Below are positions 55,901 to 64,000 of a stretch of DNA of 64,000 nucleotides, one piece after another (within the stretch, counting starts at the first letter, position 1; each line of letters starts with the position of its first letter). The DNA is taken from the NCBI GenBank assembly GCA_013368325.1, contig JAACJK010000226.1, forward strand, positions 124,001-188,000, written 5' to 3'. The notes under the pieces are model-generated. The model saw only the letters and a list, made by a program, of their open reading frames with translations. It ran no database searches and had not been told where the DNA came from. This DNA is from Ephemerocybe angulata. Taxonomy: Eukaryota > Basidiomycota > Agaricomycetes > Agaricales > Psathyrellaceae. The position numbers and the translations under genes were made by a program.

Positions 55901-56700
55901 AGCGCATAGACCCCTACCTTTACCCACCATGGCGACGACTCCAGTCCAGCTTTGGCGGGAGGCTTGTGGTGGAGAGGAAAGTGGGAAAAGAAAAGGCAGA
56001 TAAACGGAAACTTGCATGGGAGCACAACGCACTATACGATGAGCTCTCGCAATCTCCCAGCCACCTGATCATTTATACTGATGGATCACTCCTCCGCAAC
56101 GGGGGCTTCAACAGAGTGGGCGCGGCGGCGGTCATGTACCACCTGAATAGGAATGTCGGACAAAAGAAGATGGGACTCGGTGGCCACGCCGAGGTGTACG
56201 ATGCAGAACTTGCCGCGGCGGCAGTGGCATCAAACATGGCGAGAACAATAACGAGGGATGACGAGAGGATCAAACACATCCACTATTTCATCGACAACTC
56301 CGCAGCTGTAGCAACGATCGCTGACCCCCTTCCACGCACAGGACAAGTCTTCGCACGATGCTTCTACGAGAACGCGTGTCGATTCCTTGACGAGGACCAG
56401 ACACACCGAGTGACAATCCACTGGTGCCCAAGCCATTGCAAGATCCCCGGCAACGAGAAGGTGGATAGGCTGGCCAAGGAAGCCACATCGCTCGCCAACA
56501 CGGCGCCGTATAAAACATCGAGGGCCAATGCAGTGCGCCGAGCAAAGGCGAACACCGAACGGGAGTGGAGGCAGCAGTGGCGGAAGGAAGAGAAGACCGG
56601 GGGCTACGCCGTCGCAAATCGAATCCCACCATCGCTGAAGCCCACGAAGCACGCCATCGAGCTCATCAATGACCGCGATGATGTGCGGCTATGGGGCTAA
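52975..56700 (+). CDS. LINE ORF2: endonuclease, reverse transcriptase, RNase H
   Basis: 1,241 aa, uninterrupted. APE-type endonuclease at residues 1-240 (IKILQLNAQKSKE; LLLQEPAW with Glu; TGDYNMHHPLW; SSDHYAITF). Reverse transcriptase at about 450-780 with FDIKGYFDFVNHNRL, GIPQGSPISPILAAFY and catalytic YVDDGKLY. RNase H at about 1,020-1,150 (IYTDGSLLRNGG, the Glu in HAEVYDAELAA, DNSAAV, CPSHCKIPGNEKVD). This order is that of Tad1/I-like LINEs. The start ATG at 52975 lies inside the ORF1 stop region (ATGATTGA), an 8-nt overlap suited to stop-restart translation. All visible catalytic motifs are intact. The tail HAIELINDRDDVRLWG ends at TAA. Confidence 0.95.
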   Translation: MIEYNPIKILQLNAQKSKETVTKLLNDRENNFDMLLLQEPAWSFIGSQDGKDILGPVSSTGWTPILPATSPTLSNRPRCMTYVRAQADFRVTLRSDLIEDRDVQVLDITQGQQPTITIVNVYNDPRRKNDGALARLRRTEGLDLRRPTIITGDYNMHHPLWSRNPGPTDPLTAEVVDWLTEQGMTLQNDAGRITHPARSPREQGSIIDLTFANGPVVLEGLLQEWRVDEGLSHSSDHYAITFILDPGKHEILNPLELKYSIKETKPAEWKTAFEAELNNMRDRLELLDYQDINRETLDDCAEGITEAMRAAMAETGKPINRCHRSKPWWDEDLTQAAKRLEEARREEATNEDFDPVVRAAVRKAANYFRRLCKFKKREWVTGTLAEATSKDIYGFCAWSRGTRCYPSPPISRGEGMEPAITHEEKCAALRNELYQPPPPIEDNPEVDLTTPDAAELPTVEITEEEIEEAIMKNGADTAPGYSQVPYRCIKWAWATAPGREVMTKLFRGCMSVGYHPRKWRQAVAVALRKPGKPNYSNPRAYRLITLLECMGKVLERIVARRLTFLAGRYSLVLDNQFGGKSNVSTVDAVLTFVNDVQSAWNHGKVTSALTFDIKGYFDFVNHNRLLNELKKRRIPLTYIRWVASFLSEREAAVCLDGIRDTMKPVVNGIPQGSPISPILAAFYTAELLEIFRPKPVNPLVLRILLADAPTPVTLVMYVDDGKLYVSSDSLDTNVRMLKIAYEKAAEWLRKAGLSADAAKRELMHYSRRRNHNSSPSIVFDEDPNHPVTVTPQATLRWLGVFFDRQLRFETHAKIVAAKGMNTVAALTMLANTVRGLSHIYLRRLYLTCVIPQILYASPAWFTGCKYQSKHLEKVQNRALRLVCAAFRTSPMKALEVEASIPPISLQAKMAERRAAVRLNKLSFLNPTIQRLPNEWRCNKPPVVPAPLKPNKGRTAVDRRKSTTLLDLTRHSSPEHERIDPYLYPPWRRLQSSFGGRLVVERKVGKEKADKRKLAWEHNALYDELSQSPSHLIIYTDGSLLRNGGFNRVGAAAVMYHLNRNVGQKKMGLGGHAEVYDAELAAAAVASNMARTITRDDERIKHIHYFIDNSAAVATIADPLPRTGQVFARCFYENACRFLDEDQTHRVTIHWCPSHCKIPGNEKVDRLAKEATSLANTAPYKTSRANAVRRAKANTEREWRQQWRKEEKTGGYAVANRIPPSLKPTKHAIELINDRDDVRLWG

Positions 56701-58068
56701 GAGCCAAACACGCCTCTAACCAAAACAACAAACACAACACACAACACACACACAACCACACTAGGGTAGCTGAGGGGCAACTCGCTCGAGGTAGAGCGGG
56801 CAAAGTAATGTATTGGACTAGAGGACTAGGTCGACTCTAAGGTACTCGCAACTAGCAAGTTTGAAGGGGAGTTCTAGACTCGACCGCGCTTCGGGGTGAT
56901 ATAGGTTCTCGATGAGAGGGTGGGGTCTCGGGAGGACGAGGTCGCTACCACGAGAGGGCTTTCACTAGGCTCGAGAGCTTCGCAAAAGGAACAGAAAACT
57001 TAAAGACAATTGGCACGACGACCAGACAGACAGACAGACAGACAGATAGCGCGACGGCTAGACTTTAGACTTTGACTTAGAGACTTGAAAGATGAAAACT
57101 GGGGGGTAACTGATTTTCTCTAAACTACTCGCGAGACTTTAAGTACATGCCGAATATTTACAAACAAGCTCGAAGACAAACAGATGAGAAACACATGCGA
57201 TCGCGATACATTCCAGAACAGTCCAAGTGAAACATAGAGATAGGAGAGAAGACCTCTCGAGGTTGAACTCAAGGCCAATTAGCGCCCGGGTAAATACCCA
57301 AGACTGTGTCGTTGCCACCAACCGACTTCTTCGTACACGCCGCGCCACCCGTCTCGTGTGGGACGACCTATTCTTATCTCTGATTGTGGTTCCCCCCTGA
57401 TAGAGTGGAGCCGGGGGTGATCATTCCGATACCCGGGCTAGGAGACCGTGCGGGCGCCTAAGATGTGCCGGTTCCGCCTCTCCTGTGTTACACGCGGGTG
57501 CCTGTACTGAGTTCTCCCCTCAGCCGATGGCGATCCCAGAACTTTCCCGAGACGTGGTTTGATTGCGAACATCTCGAGGTGTGATCGACCTCTCGACGTG
57601 CCACCTCTCGTGAAGATCAAGTCGCGCGGGAGCTATACTCCGGCGCTTATCAGGGGCTCGGGTGCAATCCCTCTCGACTACTGATGTCACGGTGATCTCT
57701 CGACTCTGGGTGTGGCGAGAGTGTTCTCGCGAGATACGAAGGGATGGGTAGGGGGCTTCCCATTGATACGCACTACTCTGCCTATGTCCGTTACTTGCCA
57801 AGTCGGTCCCATAGTTGTCCCGCGCGTGTCTCCTTAAAGTAGCAAGTGTCTCGCGAAGGTAGGTCTTACCCACTTGAGGCTACTCGTCACTTCTCGTAGT
57901 CCCGCGCGTAGGTCAGAGAGGCTAAGTCAGCAGCTCTGGGCTCGGCTCTGACTCTCGTTCCCCTTTACGTTGGTGCAGGTCTTTTGATAGATGATATGCA
58001 GTGGGAATCGCGTATTTATTAAGGTAAATCACGATTTTTAGTGGGTAGACGCGCTGAAGGCGCATCAT
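56701..58068. other. LINE 3' end and LTR-like noncoding DNA
   Basis: After the LINE stop comes an A/C-rich stretch (56710-56760), then GGGTAGCTGAGGGGCAAC and a possible hairpin. The boundary between LINE 3' UTR and the next element is unresolved. From about 56830 the DNA is rich in CTCGCGAG/TCTCGAG words and has a (GACA)n tract at 57024-57046. The stretch ending in ...GCGCATCA at about 58068, next to a polypurine tract on the minus strand, looks like the 3' LTR of a minus-strand Ty3/gypsy element. LTR limits are not established. Confidence 0.4.
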
Positions 58069-58080
58069 CTCCCCCCAACT
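58069..58080 (-). promoter_or_regulatory. Polypurine tract (minus strand)
   Basis: On the minus strand reads AGTTGGGGGGAGA and is followed by TGATGCGCC, the expected start of an LTR. A second, nearly identical tract lies at 62920-62935 after the integrase ORF. Confidence 0.5.
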
Positions 58081-58491
58081 GAAATCTAGACTGTCCTCAG
58101 TCCTTTTGATACCGCTACCCAACTTCGTTCTTGTCCTCTCGCGAGTTCCCCGACCTGTCTGCCTCGCCTCAGTCCTTTGCCGCGAGGTCCCCGGTTCATT
58201 CTGATCCCGAGACGTCCTAACAACCCTGTACCCTCGACTCTATTGATTCTAAGTTTTTCCCGGTGCTTGCAGGTTTAGCCCGCGTCACATCCTTCTCGCG
58301 TAGTTCTCGACATGTCATGTCATTCGAAGCGCGCTCTGAATGTTCTCCCAGGATTTTTCTGCGTTATCCATTCCCGGGCCCATGTCACAAATGTCACATT
58401 TGTCTTCACATATAGCCCAGTCTTCTTGGGGACTTTCTAACTCGCGCTCCGCCTCTCTTCGTACTTTCGTCTCTCGTCTCTCTCTATACAG

Positions 58492-60546
58492 ATGGCTGAT
58501 CCCTCTCTCGGTATGGCCGCCGATATGGTAGCTGCGCTTCAGGCTGCTACGGCGTCTCCGGACTGGAGCCCTCAAAAGTTAAACGCCTTCTACGATCAGT
58601 GGATCCGCGTAGTGGTAAGCTGCCTCTCGTCTGCTCTATGATCGGACGCTAAGAGTTCCATTCTTTCTCGATCCACAGCAACTCATCCATACCAACCCTC
58701 TGCTAACTCAGCATCCCAACTTCCCCGCTTTTCGCAACTACATGGCGTACTACCTCGGCCAGGCCACTTCTGACAAGAAAATCAAACGCTCCCTTTCGTC
58801 GGCGCTCAATCCTAAAGCTCAGTGGTCCGCGCCCCTCTTTCCACCTAATCCTCCGCCCTCCGACTGGCCTACTCCAGCTACACCCCCTTCGTCCAAGGCC
58901 CCTTCCTCGGGTTCCTCTCGGAAAGCTCAAGGCACGGTGTCCGCGCCCCTTGCCCGGTGCGTAGCCTCGATGCTCATTTTGGCGGTGTACTCACATTCTT
59001 CTCCAGCGTCAACGCGCACATCTCCAGTTCCAAACCCTCAACTTCGCGTCCGAAAGCTTCAGACACCCGAGAGCGGATTGCGACGCAACCGGCGCCTATC
59101 TCGCTCGGTGAGGTCAAGGACGTCGGTCGGCGCCATCAAGTGGCTGGCCTTAGTTCTGCTCGTCCCGCCGAGGTTCCATCCAAGCGCAAGTCCTCTGGTG
59201 ACACTGGGGTACGTCGCGTTCTCTCCGTTCCTCTCGGTCGACTTATCTGAACAGTTCTTGGGCGTGCAGCCGCCTCCCCTCAAGAAGATCAAAGTCGAGC
59301 CGACTTCGTCATCCCGCGGTGCTGGTCCCTCCTCGTCTACCAGAACTTCGTCTTCGAAAGGCAAGGGCCGTGCCGCGCAGCCTCCACCCTCTCTGTACGC
59401 TGCCCATCAACTTCGCCCTCCCGTTCCCAAGTCCGCCAAGACCGTGGTCGACGTCGAGGCCTACGATCCTGAACAGTCCGACGATTCCGACTCGTCTAGC
59501 GGCTCCTCCAGCATTACCGGAGACTTCGTTGGAGATGCTGGGGGCGACGCTGAGGATGCTGGAGGCGACGGCGAGGGTGAGGTCGACGAGGCGCAAAGCC
59601 GCAGGCAACTTGTTGCTGCGAGGCAGGCCGCCGCCTTTCAAGCTCATCAGATCGCCATGGCCGAGGTCCTTCAGCACTTAGTGCCGCCCTCCGAACTCCT
59701 TTCGTCTCGCGCCGACGTCAAGCTCCTCAAGCGCGTCACCACGCCTGCTCCCAGGGTTCGTTTTCTCTTCCTTGCTTCGTCTCTTTCTTACTCACGCGCC
59801 GGACCCTAGCCACCTCTTCCTTGCGGTCGCTGCATCGCTCGAGGTGCACTTCCAGAGTGCGTCGTGGACCCGAAAGACCCCAACGGGAAGTGCTTGGCCT
59901 GTAAGACTTCGAGCCAGTCGTGCTCGTGGGCGCCCTCGTCGCGCCCTCCCCGCGTCACGTTGGCTCAAGTCCGAGAGATGGAGTTCATCACGAGTCAGGC
60001 GCCGAGCGTCAACAGTACGTCCAACCCGTTCCTTATCTTGGCTTGGTGGTTACTCATATCTCTTGGTCTCTAGATACCAATCGCGTCTACCAGATGCTCG
60101 TCGCCGACCACGCGTTGTATGAGGAAATGCGCAAGACCTGCGAGTTCCAGGCCCTCAAGGTCGATGCTGTTCAATCGTTCCTGGCGAACATCTTGAACAG
60201 CACTCGCGACTGTGGTTCCGACGAGCTCATCAACAGCATCGCTCCCCCGCCTTGGTATGCCGCCGCTCAGGACCGAGGCACCAGCGAGGGCACCATCGCC
60301 TTCCCCGTCGTCAACCCTTCCAACTTCATCAGTCCTGCCCTCGGTCCACTTCCTTCGTCGTCGTCGTCCTCCGCTCCTCAAATCGCGGTTCTCCCTTCGT
60401 CAGGTTCGTCTTCGCAGGTCGAGGACGACCTCTCGGTCGGACAGGAGCAGGGCGGCGAGGTTCGTGACGGGGGCGTTCCCATCGACGAGGAGGAGGACGA
60501 AGGCGAGGCGCCGGTGGACGCGCAGGGCGCTCCTCCCGCAGCGTAG
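58492..60546 (+). CDS. Retroelement accessory gene 1 (antisense to pol), unknown function
   Basis: Multi-exon plus-strand gene starting MADPSLGMAADMVAALQAA and ending TAG at 60544-60546. Segments: a globular N-terminal part (NAFYDQWIRVV, QLIHTNPLLTQHPNFPAF, YMAYYLGQATSDKKIKRSL), a long Ser/Pro-rich basic linker (PPLKKIKVEPTSSSRG, an SV40-like basic patch), an acidic Asp/Ser/Gly region, a helix (QAAAFQAHQIAMAEVLQHLV), then a cysteine motif C-x10-C-x2-C-x6-C (KCLACKTSSQSCSW), a helical end (YQMLVADHALYEEMRKTCEF) and a low-complexity acidic tail. At least five short introns. It lies between gypsy-like tracts, opposite in strand to the integrase. Possibly DNA- or RNA-binding; no family name can be assigned. 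Confidence 0.65.
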
Positions 60547-61214
60547 GCGGGTCGACTTCTCTTTTTCTTGGACTCTGGCTTTCTTTTTACACCTCTCTCA
60601 TACAGACACTGACTCTTCATGCACGCTACATACTTCCTATATACACTCCTACCACCCTGGACTCATATTGTACCTTATTTACCGCCCCTCCCAAATGCAT
60701 TCGTTGGTATACCTCAGCATTCGGAACGGTTGATCTGATTCGCGCGTTTAAGCGCCCGTGTGAAAGGCTGAGATTCACCTCTCGAGGTAAGATTGCTCCA
60801 CCTCTCGGATCGACTTCTCGCCATCATCGCGAGAGGTCGTCAGAATTTAGCCCTTGACGACTCCTGTTCTCGCGATACACGTTTGCTGTGGCTACGCTCC
60901 TCGAGATCTCGGTTTATCCGTTAAGCGCCCCCTGATTTGATGGCGCGCGGGTGCATTCGTGCTCCTCGTCCATACTGGTTCGCGCGGGCACCTCTTCTCG
61001 GTTTCGCGTCCATGCGATCTCCTCTCGCCGCGTATTCCGTTCTGCTCGTGCCGTGCGATACCTCGTATGTCGCCACTTCTGGGCACCGGACTTCGCGACC
61101 CGAGTCCCAAGTACCACTTGAGCCCCTGTCTCGGTACTAATCCTCTCTCAAGTATAAATACTGGGGTGCTTTCTCTCCTTTTCAGCATTGATTTACTCGA
61201 CCTTCTCTTTCTCA
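60547..61214. other. Intergenic/promoter region with TATA box
   Basis: No gene seen. CTCGCGA/TCTCGAG-rich as at 57-58 kb, with TAAGCGCCC words near 60750 and 60922. A TATAAATA at 61153-61160 lies about 60 nt upstream of the next start codon. Confidence 0.45.
61153..61160 (+). promoter_or_regulatory. TATA box of accessory gene 2
   Basis: TATAAATA 62 nt upstream of the ATG at 61215. Suggests the accessory gene has its own promoter independent of the LTR. Confidence 0.55.
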
Positions 61215-62725
61215 ATGCCTGTCGTTCCCTCTCCTTCTCCTTCTCCTCCTCCTGAGGCTGCTGCTCCGGCGTCTCCCAGGTCTATCCTTCGCACTTTCAA
61301 TGAAGGTGCGAATGACCTTGAAGACCACCTCTTAGGGACCAGCATTACGTCCCTCACCCAAGTTCGCAACGATTGCCTCAAGCACATCCTTCCTGGTTCC
61401 AAGACCTTGAACCCTCGTGCCGCCAACGCGGTTAGTCGCGCCCAAGAGGGCTTGTTTGACCTCGTTGCACGTTCGGTTCTTACAGATCTCCTCACCCCGC
61501 GACTGACCCTTCTCATAGGAGCCACCTGCGGTCGAAGCCGTTCTTAAGCACAACTCTCGTCACCGTCGCATCGTTGGGAAACTCCATGCCGCGTTGACTG
61601 CTCACCAGGCCGCGTTCTCCTCTCGCGAGGTCACGCCTCCGGATAACGAGAAGCTCGAGCTGGTTCTCAAGTACCTGGGCGAGTGCCGCGAAAGTTACGG
61701 TCCGCGTCAGGATACCCCGATGCCTACCGCTGCTTCTGCGGCTACCGCGGCCGATGGCGATGCCACTGTTCGTGCCGCGAAGTCTACCGCGTCTTCCTTG
61801 GCTCGTGCGTACTCTCCTTCATCGTCTTATCTTCTCTTCTCTGATTCATCCTCTCCCTAGGCGTCTTGTTCCCTGTCGCTGAGTCTGTTACTCCGGCTGA
61901 GGAGAGTGCTCCCTCTAAGGGTAAAGCTAAGGCTAGTGCTCCTGCCCCTGAGGACATTGAGGTACGTATCCTATGTTTCTCTCCTGTAGCCCGTTGCTTA
62001 CTCTCGCGTTCTCTAGGAGATCACCTTCTTGGAACCTCAGGATGTGGTCATGGCCGACGCCTCTGCCAACAATGCTCGTCGCGGCCGTTCTGCTCGCGGC
62101 GGTGCTGCTGGGGTATGCATCTTTCTTTCTTCCCACTTTCTCCTTCTGACTTCGTTCCTAGGGCTCTCGTACTCGTCCCACTCGTGGTGGTAGCACCAAC
62201 TCGTCCGGCGGAGTCCGCATGTTGGACCACTCTCAGGTTCCTAACATGGACACCGGTTCTCCTATGTTTATGAAGGCCCAGCAAGTTAACAACAAGAGGT
62301 CTCGCCAGGGAGAGGTTCATCGCGAGGCTCAGGCTTCTGGTTCTCGAGGCTCTGGGAACCGTCTTTTCCCTGACGGTAACCTCGTCGAGTACAGTGCGCC
62401 TTCTCCCTTCGATTTCCTTATGTCCTCGGGCTTACTCTCTCTTGTAGTCGATGATCGCGCGATCTCTAACCAGTACGTTCAGGGAGTGGTCTCCAACTCG
62501 CTCAAGTTGGTTCGCGACTTCGCCAACCAGACTCAGAACGAGGAGAACCTCCGTGTTATTATTGGCGAGACCCGCGGCGTCATGTTGCAGGTTATTCACA
62601 AGCTTCAGATCTACACTGGTTTCTGGCAGATCCTCAACGAGGAGTACACCACTTTGAAGGCTTCTCTTCTTTCTCTCAACGACAACTCTGCTGCTTCTTC
62701 TTCTGCTCCTTCTACCTCTACTTAG
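61215..62725 (+). CDS. Retroelement accessory gene 2 (antisense to pol), unknown function
   Basis: Plus-strand gene with several introns, start MPVVPSPSPSPPPEAAAP at 61215, stop TAG at 62723-62725. Blocks: SILRTFNEGANDLEDHLLG, SLTQVRNDCLKHILPG, then after an intron AVEAVLKHNSRHRRIVGKLH and EKLELVLKYLGECRESYG, a basic/Ala region (SKGKAKASAPAPEDIE), an Arg/Gly-rich segment (ANNARRGRSARGGAAG), LDHSQVPNMDTGSPMFMKAQ, and a helical C-terminal domain (YVQGVVSNSLKLVRDFANQ, RGVMLQVIHKLQIYTGFWQI). The repeated pattern of N-terminal helices, RGG-like linker and C-terminal helices suggests a structured nucleic-acid-associated protein. I do not recognise the family. The gene ends about 245 bp from the antisense pol stop. 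Confidence 0.68.
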
Positions 62726-62919
62726 GTTCGCTTTAGTAGTCTTGGATCCGCTGAACCAGCTTTAGTCTAATCGCGTAGTCCCTTCGAACGGTTTTTGCTC
62801 TCTAGTTTTCCGCTTTCGATGTCAATATGATTCTCGTTTGGACCTTTCTCTAAAATCGCAAAATTTCGGAGTAAGATAATCTTTATGTTAAGTATTGAGT
62901 TCGGGTAGTACCCTCTCTC

Positions 62920-62935
62920 TCCCCCCAACTAAAAA
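62920..62935 (-). promoter_or_regulatory. Polypurine tract after integrase (minus strand)
   Basis: On the minus strand reads TTAGTTGGGGGGAGAGAG directly after the pol stop; resembles a plus-strand priming tract of Ty3/gypsy elements and matches the tract at 58069-58080. Confidence 0.5.
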
Positions 62936-62970
62936 ATCATCGTCCTCGATGACTCTGCGAACCGCTCGAC

Positions 62971-63999
62971 CTAATCGTCGTCTTCCTCAGGGTCACCTCT
63001 CGGCATTCCTTTAAATGCTAAGTCCTCAATGTACCCTGTTTCCGACTCTTCTTCCATCTCTTCCAGCGTGGACGGCTCTATGTCGATGAAGTCATGAATT
63101 GACGCAGGGAGAGGAATGCGTTTCCTCGCGTGATATGGGATGACTCTGAAGGCACCAACGGCGCTCTGTAGGACGGCACCATCCATTTCTGCGAGAATGT
63201 ACGCTCCTCCCTTATTACGTGCAATCACCACCAAAGGGCCCAAATACCTCGGCTTCATTTTCTTGTCGAGACTTTTCTCAATACTCGTATTGCGCATTAA
63301 TACTAAGTCTCCGCGTTTGAATTTGAAGTCTCGGATTGTCCGTGCATACTCCTTTTCGTATTTCACGACGCGTTCTCTCTTCTCCTTATCAACTCGACTC
63401 CTCATATTCTCGACTAAGTCCCTATGCTTAGCTAAGCCCTTCGCGCGCTGCGCCAGAAGCTCCTCTGTGGTCATAGGACCGCTTGGAGGCTCGACTAGCC
63501 AAGTTGCTTCCTGGATGTCTAATGGCAGAACTGGTTCCGCGCCGGTGACCATGAAGAACGGAGAGACTCCGAATCGACGTCGTACCGTAACGCGGTCCGC
63601 CCACATAATGTGTTGGAAGTACCAGTACCATTGCTTCGCGACACCATTGGTTGCCTTGAACAGCATGTCGCGGACGTCGTAGTGGGGACGCTCGATCCGA
63701 CCATTGGCTTTGGAGTTGTACGGCGAGATCTTAATTCCCTTAATGCCATACTTGTCCTCAAGCCATTTTGTAGCCTTCACGAACGCGCCTCCATTGTCCG
63801 TAACAATCTCCCTCATGCATCCCCATCTCGTGATGATCTCCAATAACCACGCGCCGATCTGTGCGCCTGTTTCTTCTTTCAAGGGCTTGCCCTCCATCCA
63901 AGAAGACAGCGCACACCGACCATGCACAATGTACTTGCAGCCGTTGCTCGCGGGAGTCATTTGCAACACATCCGCGTGCAACACTTGGAAGATCGACGG
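62971..63999 (-). CDS. Ty3/gypsy integrase, C-terminal part (runs off right edge)
   Basis: Open frame from the window edge to the stop at 62971. The rve core has the D-D-35-E triad: Asp in VLHADVLQM, Asp in VTDNGGAF and Glu in NGRIERPHYD. A C-terminal GPY/chromo-type segment follows (FKRGDLVLMRNTSIEKS, KPRYLGPLVVI, GGAYILAEMDGAV), then an acidic tail (EEMEEESETG; GDPEEDDD). A transpososome enzyme joining cDNA ends to target DNA. No stop or frameshift is seen. The protease, RT and RNase H parts lie beyond the window. A possible chromodomain is absent; the end is short and acidic instead. Confidence 0.92.
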   Translation of the reverse strand, partial: PSIFQVLHADVLQMTPASNGCKYIVHGRCALSSWMEGKPLKEETGAQIGAWLLEIITRWGCMREIVTDNGGAFVKATKWLEDKYGIKGIKISPYNSKANGRIERPHYDVRDMLFKATNGVAKQWYWYFQHIMWADRVTVRRRFGVSPFFMVTGAEPVLPLDIQEATWLVEPPSGPMTTEELLAQRAKGLAKHRDLVENMRSRVDKEKRERVVKYEKEYARTIRDFKFKRGDLVLMRNTSIEKSLDKKMKPRYLGPLVVIARNKGGAYILAEMDGAVLQSAVGAFRVIPYHARKRIPLPASIHDFIDIEPSTLEEMEEESETGYIEDLAFKGMPRGDPEEDDD

Positions 64000-64000
64000 A

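Larger units (their letters stand above)
39178..56700 (+). mobile_element. Tad1-like LINE split by two DNA transposons
   Basis: Non-LTR retrotransposon with two overlapping ORFs (gag-like ORF1; endonuclease-RT-RNase H ORF2). Coding sequence starts at 39178, is interrupted after codon 58 by 39352-51155, and resumes at 51156 in the same frame. The endpoints given are coding limits; the untranslated ends are unresolved. Apart from the insertions both ORFs are open, so the element was young when it was hit. Confidence 0.85.

Noticed and set aside
57520..57873. Minus-strand 117-codon ORF in the LTR-like region
   Set aside because: Arg/Thr-rich translation of CTCGCGA-type noncoding sequence; no domain.
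58315..58575. Minus-strand ORF with Cys residues (CEDKCDICDMG)
   Set aside because: Overlaps the start of accessory gene 1 and could be the end of an older pol or gag, but too short to assign.

Overview
The window is genomic DNA of a mushroom-forming basidiomycete (Agaricomycetes). The genes are dense on both strands and broken by many 50-70 nt GT-AG introns. Recognisable fungal genes include eIF2A, a RAD7-like repair protein, cytochrome P450s, a secreted dienelactone-hydrolase-like protein and an SRPK-type kinase relative. The mobile elements are of fungal types. I saw no bacterial operons, CRISPR arrays or convincing tRNA/rRNA genes.

Layout. (1) 1-29 kb: an amplified P450/GNAT region. Three P450 loci (one cut by the window edge, one complete, one broken) and nine loci of one membrane-anchored GNAT acetyltransferase family (five apparently intact, four decayed) lie in direct and inverted order. 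Single-copy genes sit among them: pseudokinase, dienelactone hydrolase, eIF2A, a hypothetical gene and RAD7. A block at about 5.66-8.26 kb is repeated in inverse at 16.3-19.6 kb. A 780-bp TIR element with a 9-bp target duplication sits in the second block, and the first block keeps the empty site. (2) 29.4-38.6 kb: a Gly/Ser-rich, C-terminally hydrophobic protein gene, then three small secreted precursor genes. These precursors have acidic pro-regions and one or two copies of a cationic amphipathic segment ending in KRR or RR, so they look like Kex2-type peptide precursors. The third carries a 333-bp intron-containing tandem repeat. (3) 39.2-56.7 kb: a Tad1-like LINE (ORF1 gag-like, ORF2 endonuclease-RT-RNase H). 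Its ORF1 is split near its start by two mirror-image copies of a 5,894-bp DNA transposon. The copies lie head to head, 16 bp apart, and those 16 bp are exactly two 8-bp target duplications. (4) 56.7-64 kb: Ty3/gypsy-related DNA. A minus-strand integrase end runs off the right edge, and two intron-containing accessory genes lie antisense to it.

The main candidate for an undescribed system is the paired transposon. Each copy has one 8-exon gene of about 1,603 aa combining three AT-hooks, a zinc-ribbon-like module, a candidate DDE-type RNase H-fold region, a complete DEDDy 3'-5' exonuclease and a Cys-rich tail. The copies look identical, have matching terminal inverted repeats and each has its own target duplication, so the element appears recently mobile. 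The second candidate is the peptide-precursor cluster.

Exon boundaries were read by eye. Models whose spliced lengths I checked are in frame: GNAT A, C, D, E, F, H; P450-2; the 15-kb hypothetical; the three peptide precursors; and the transposase. Function beyond family level is inference. Similarity statements come from motif recognition, not from a search.
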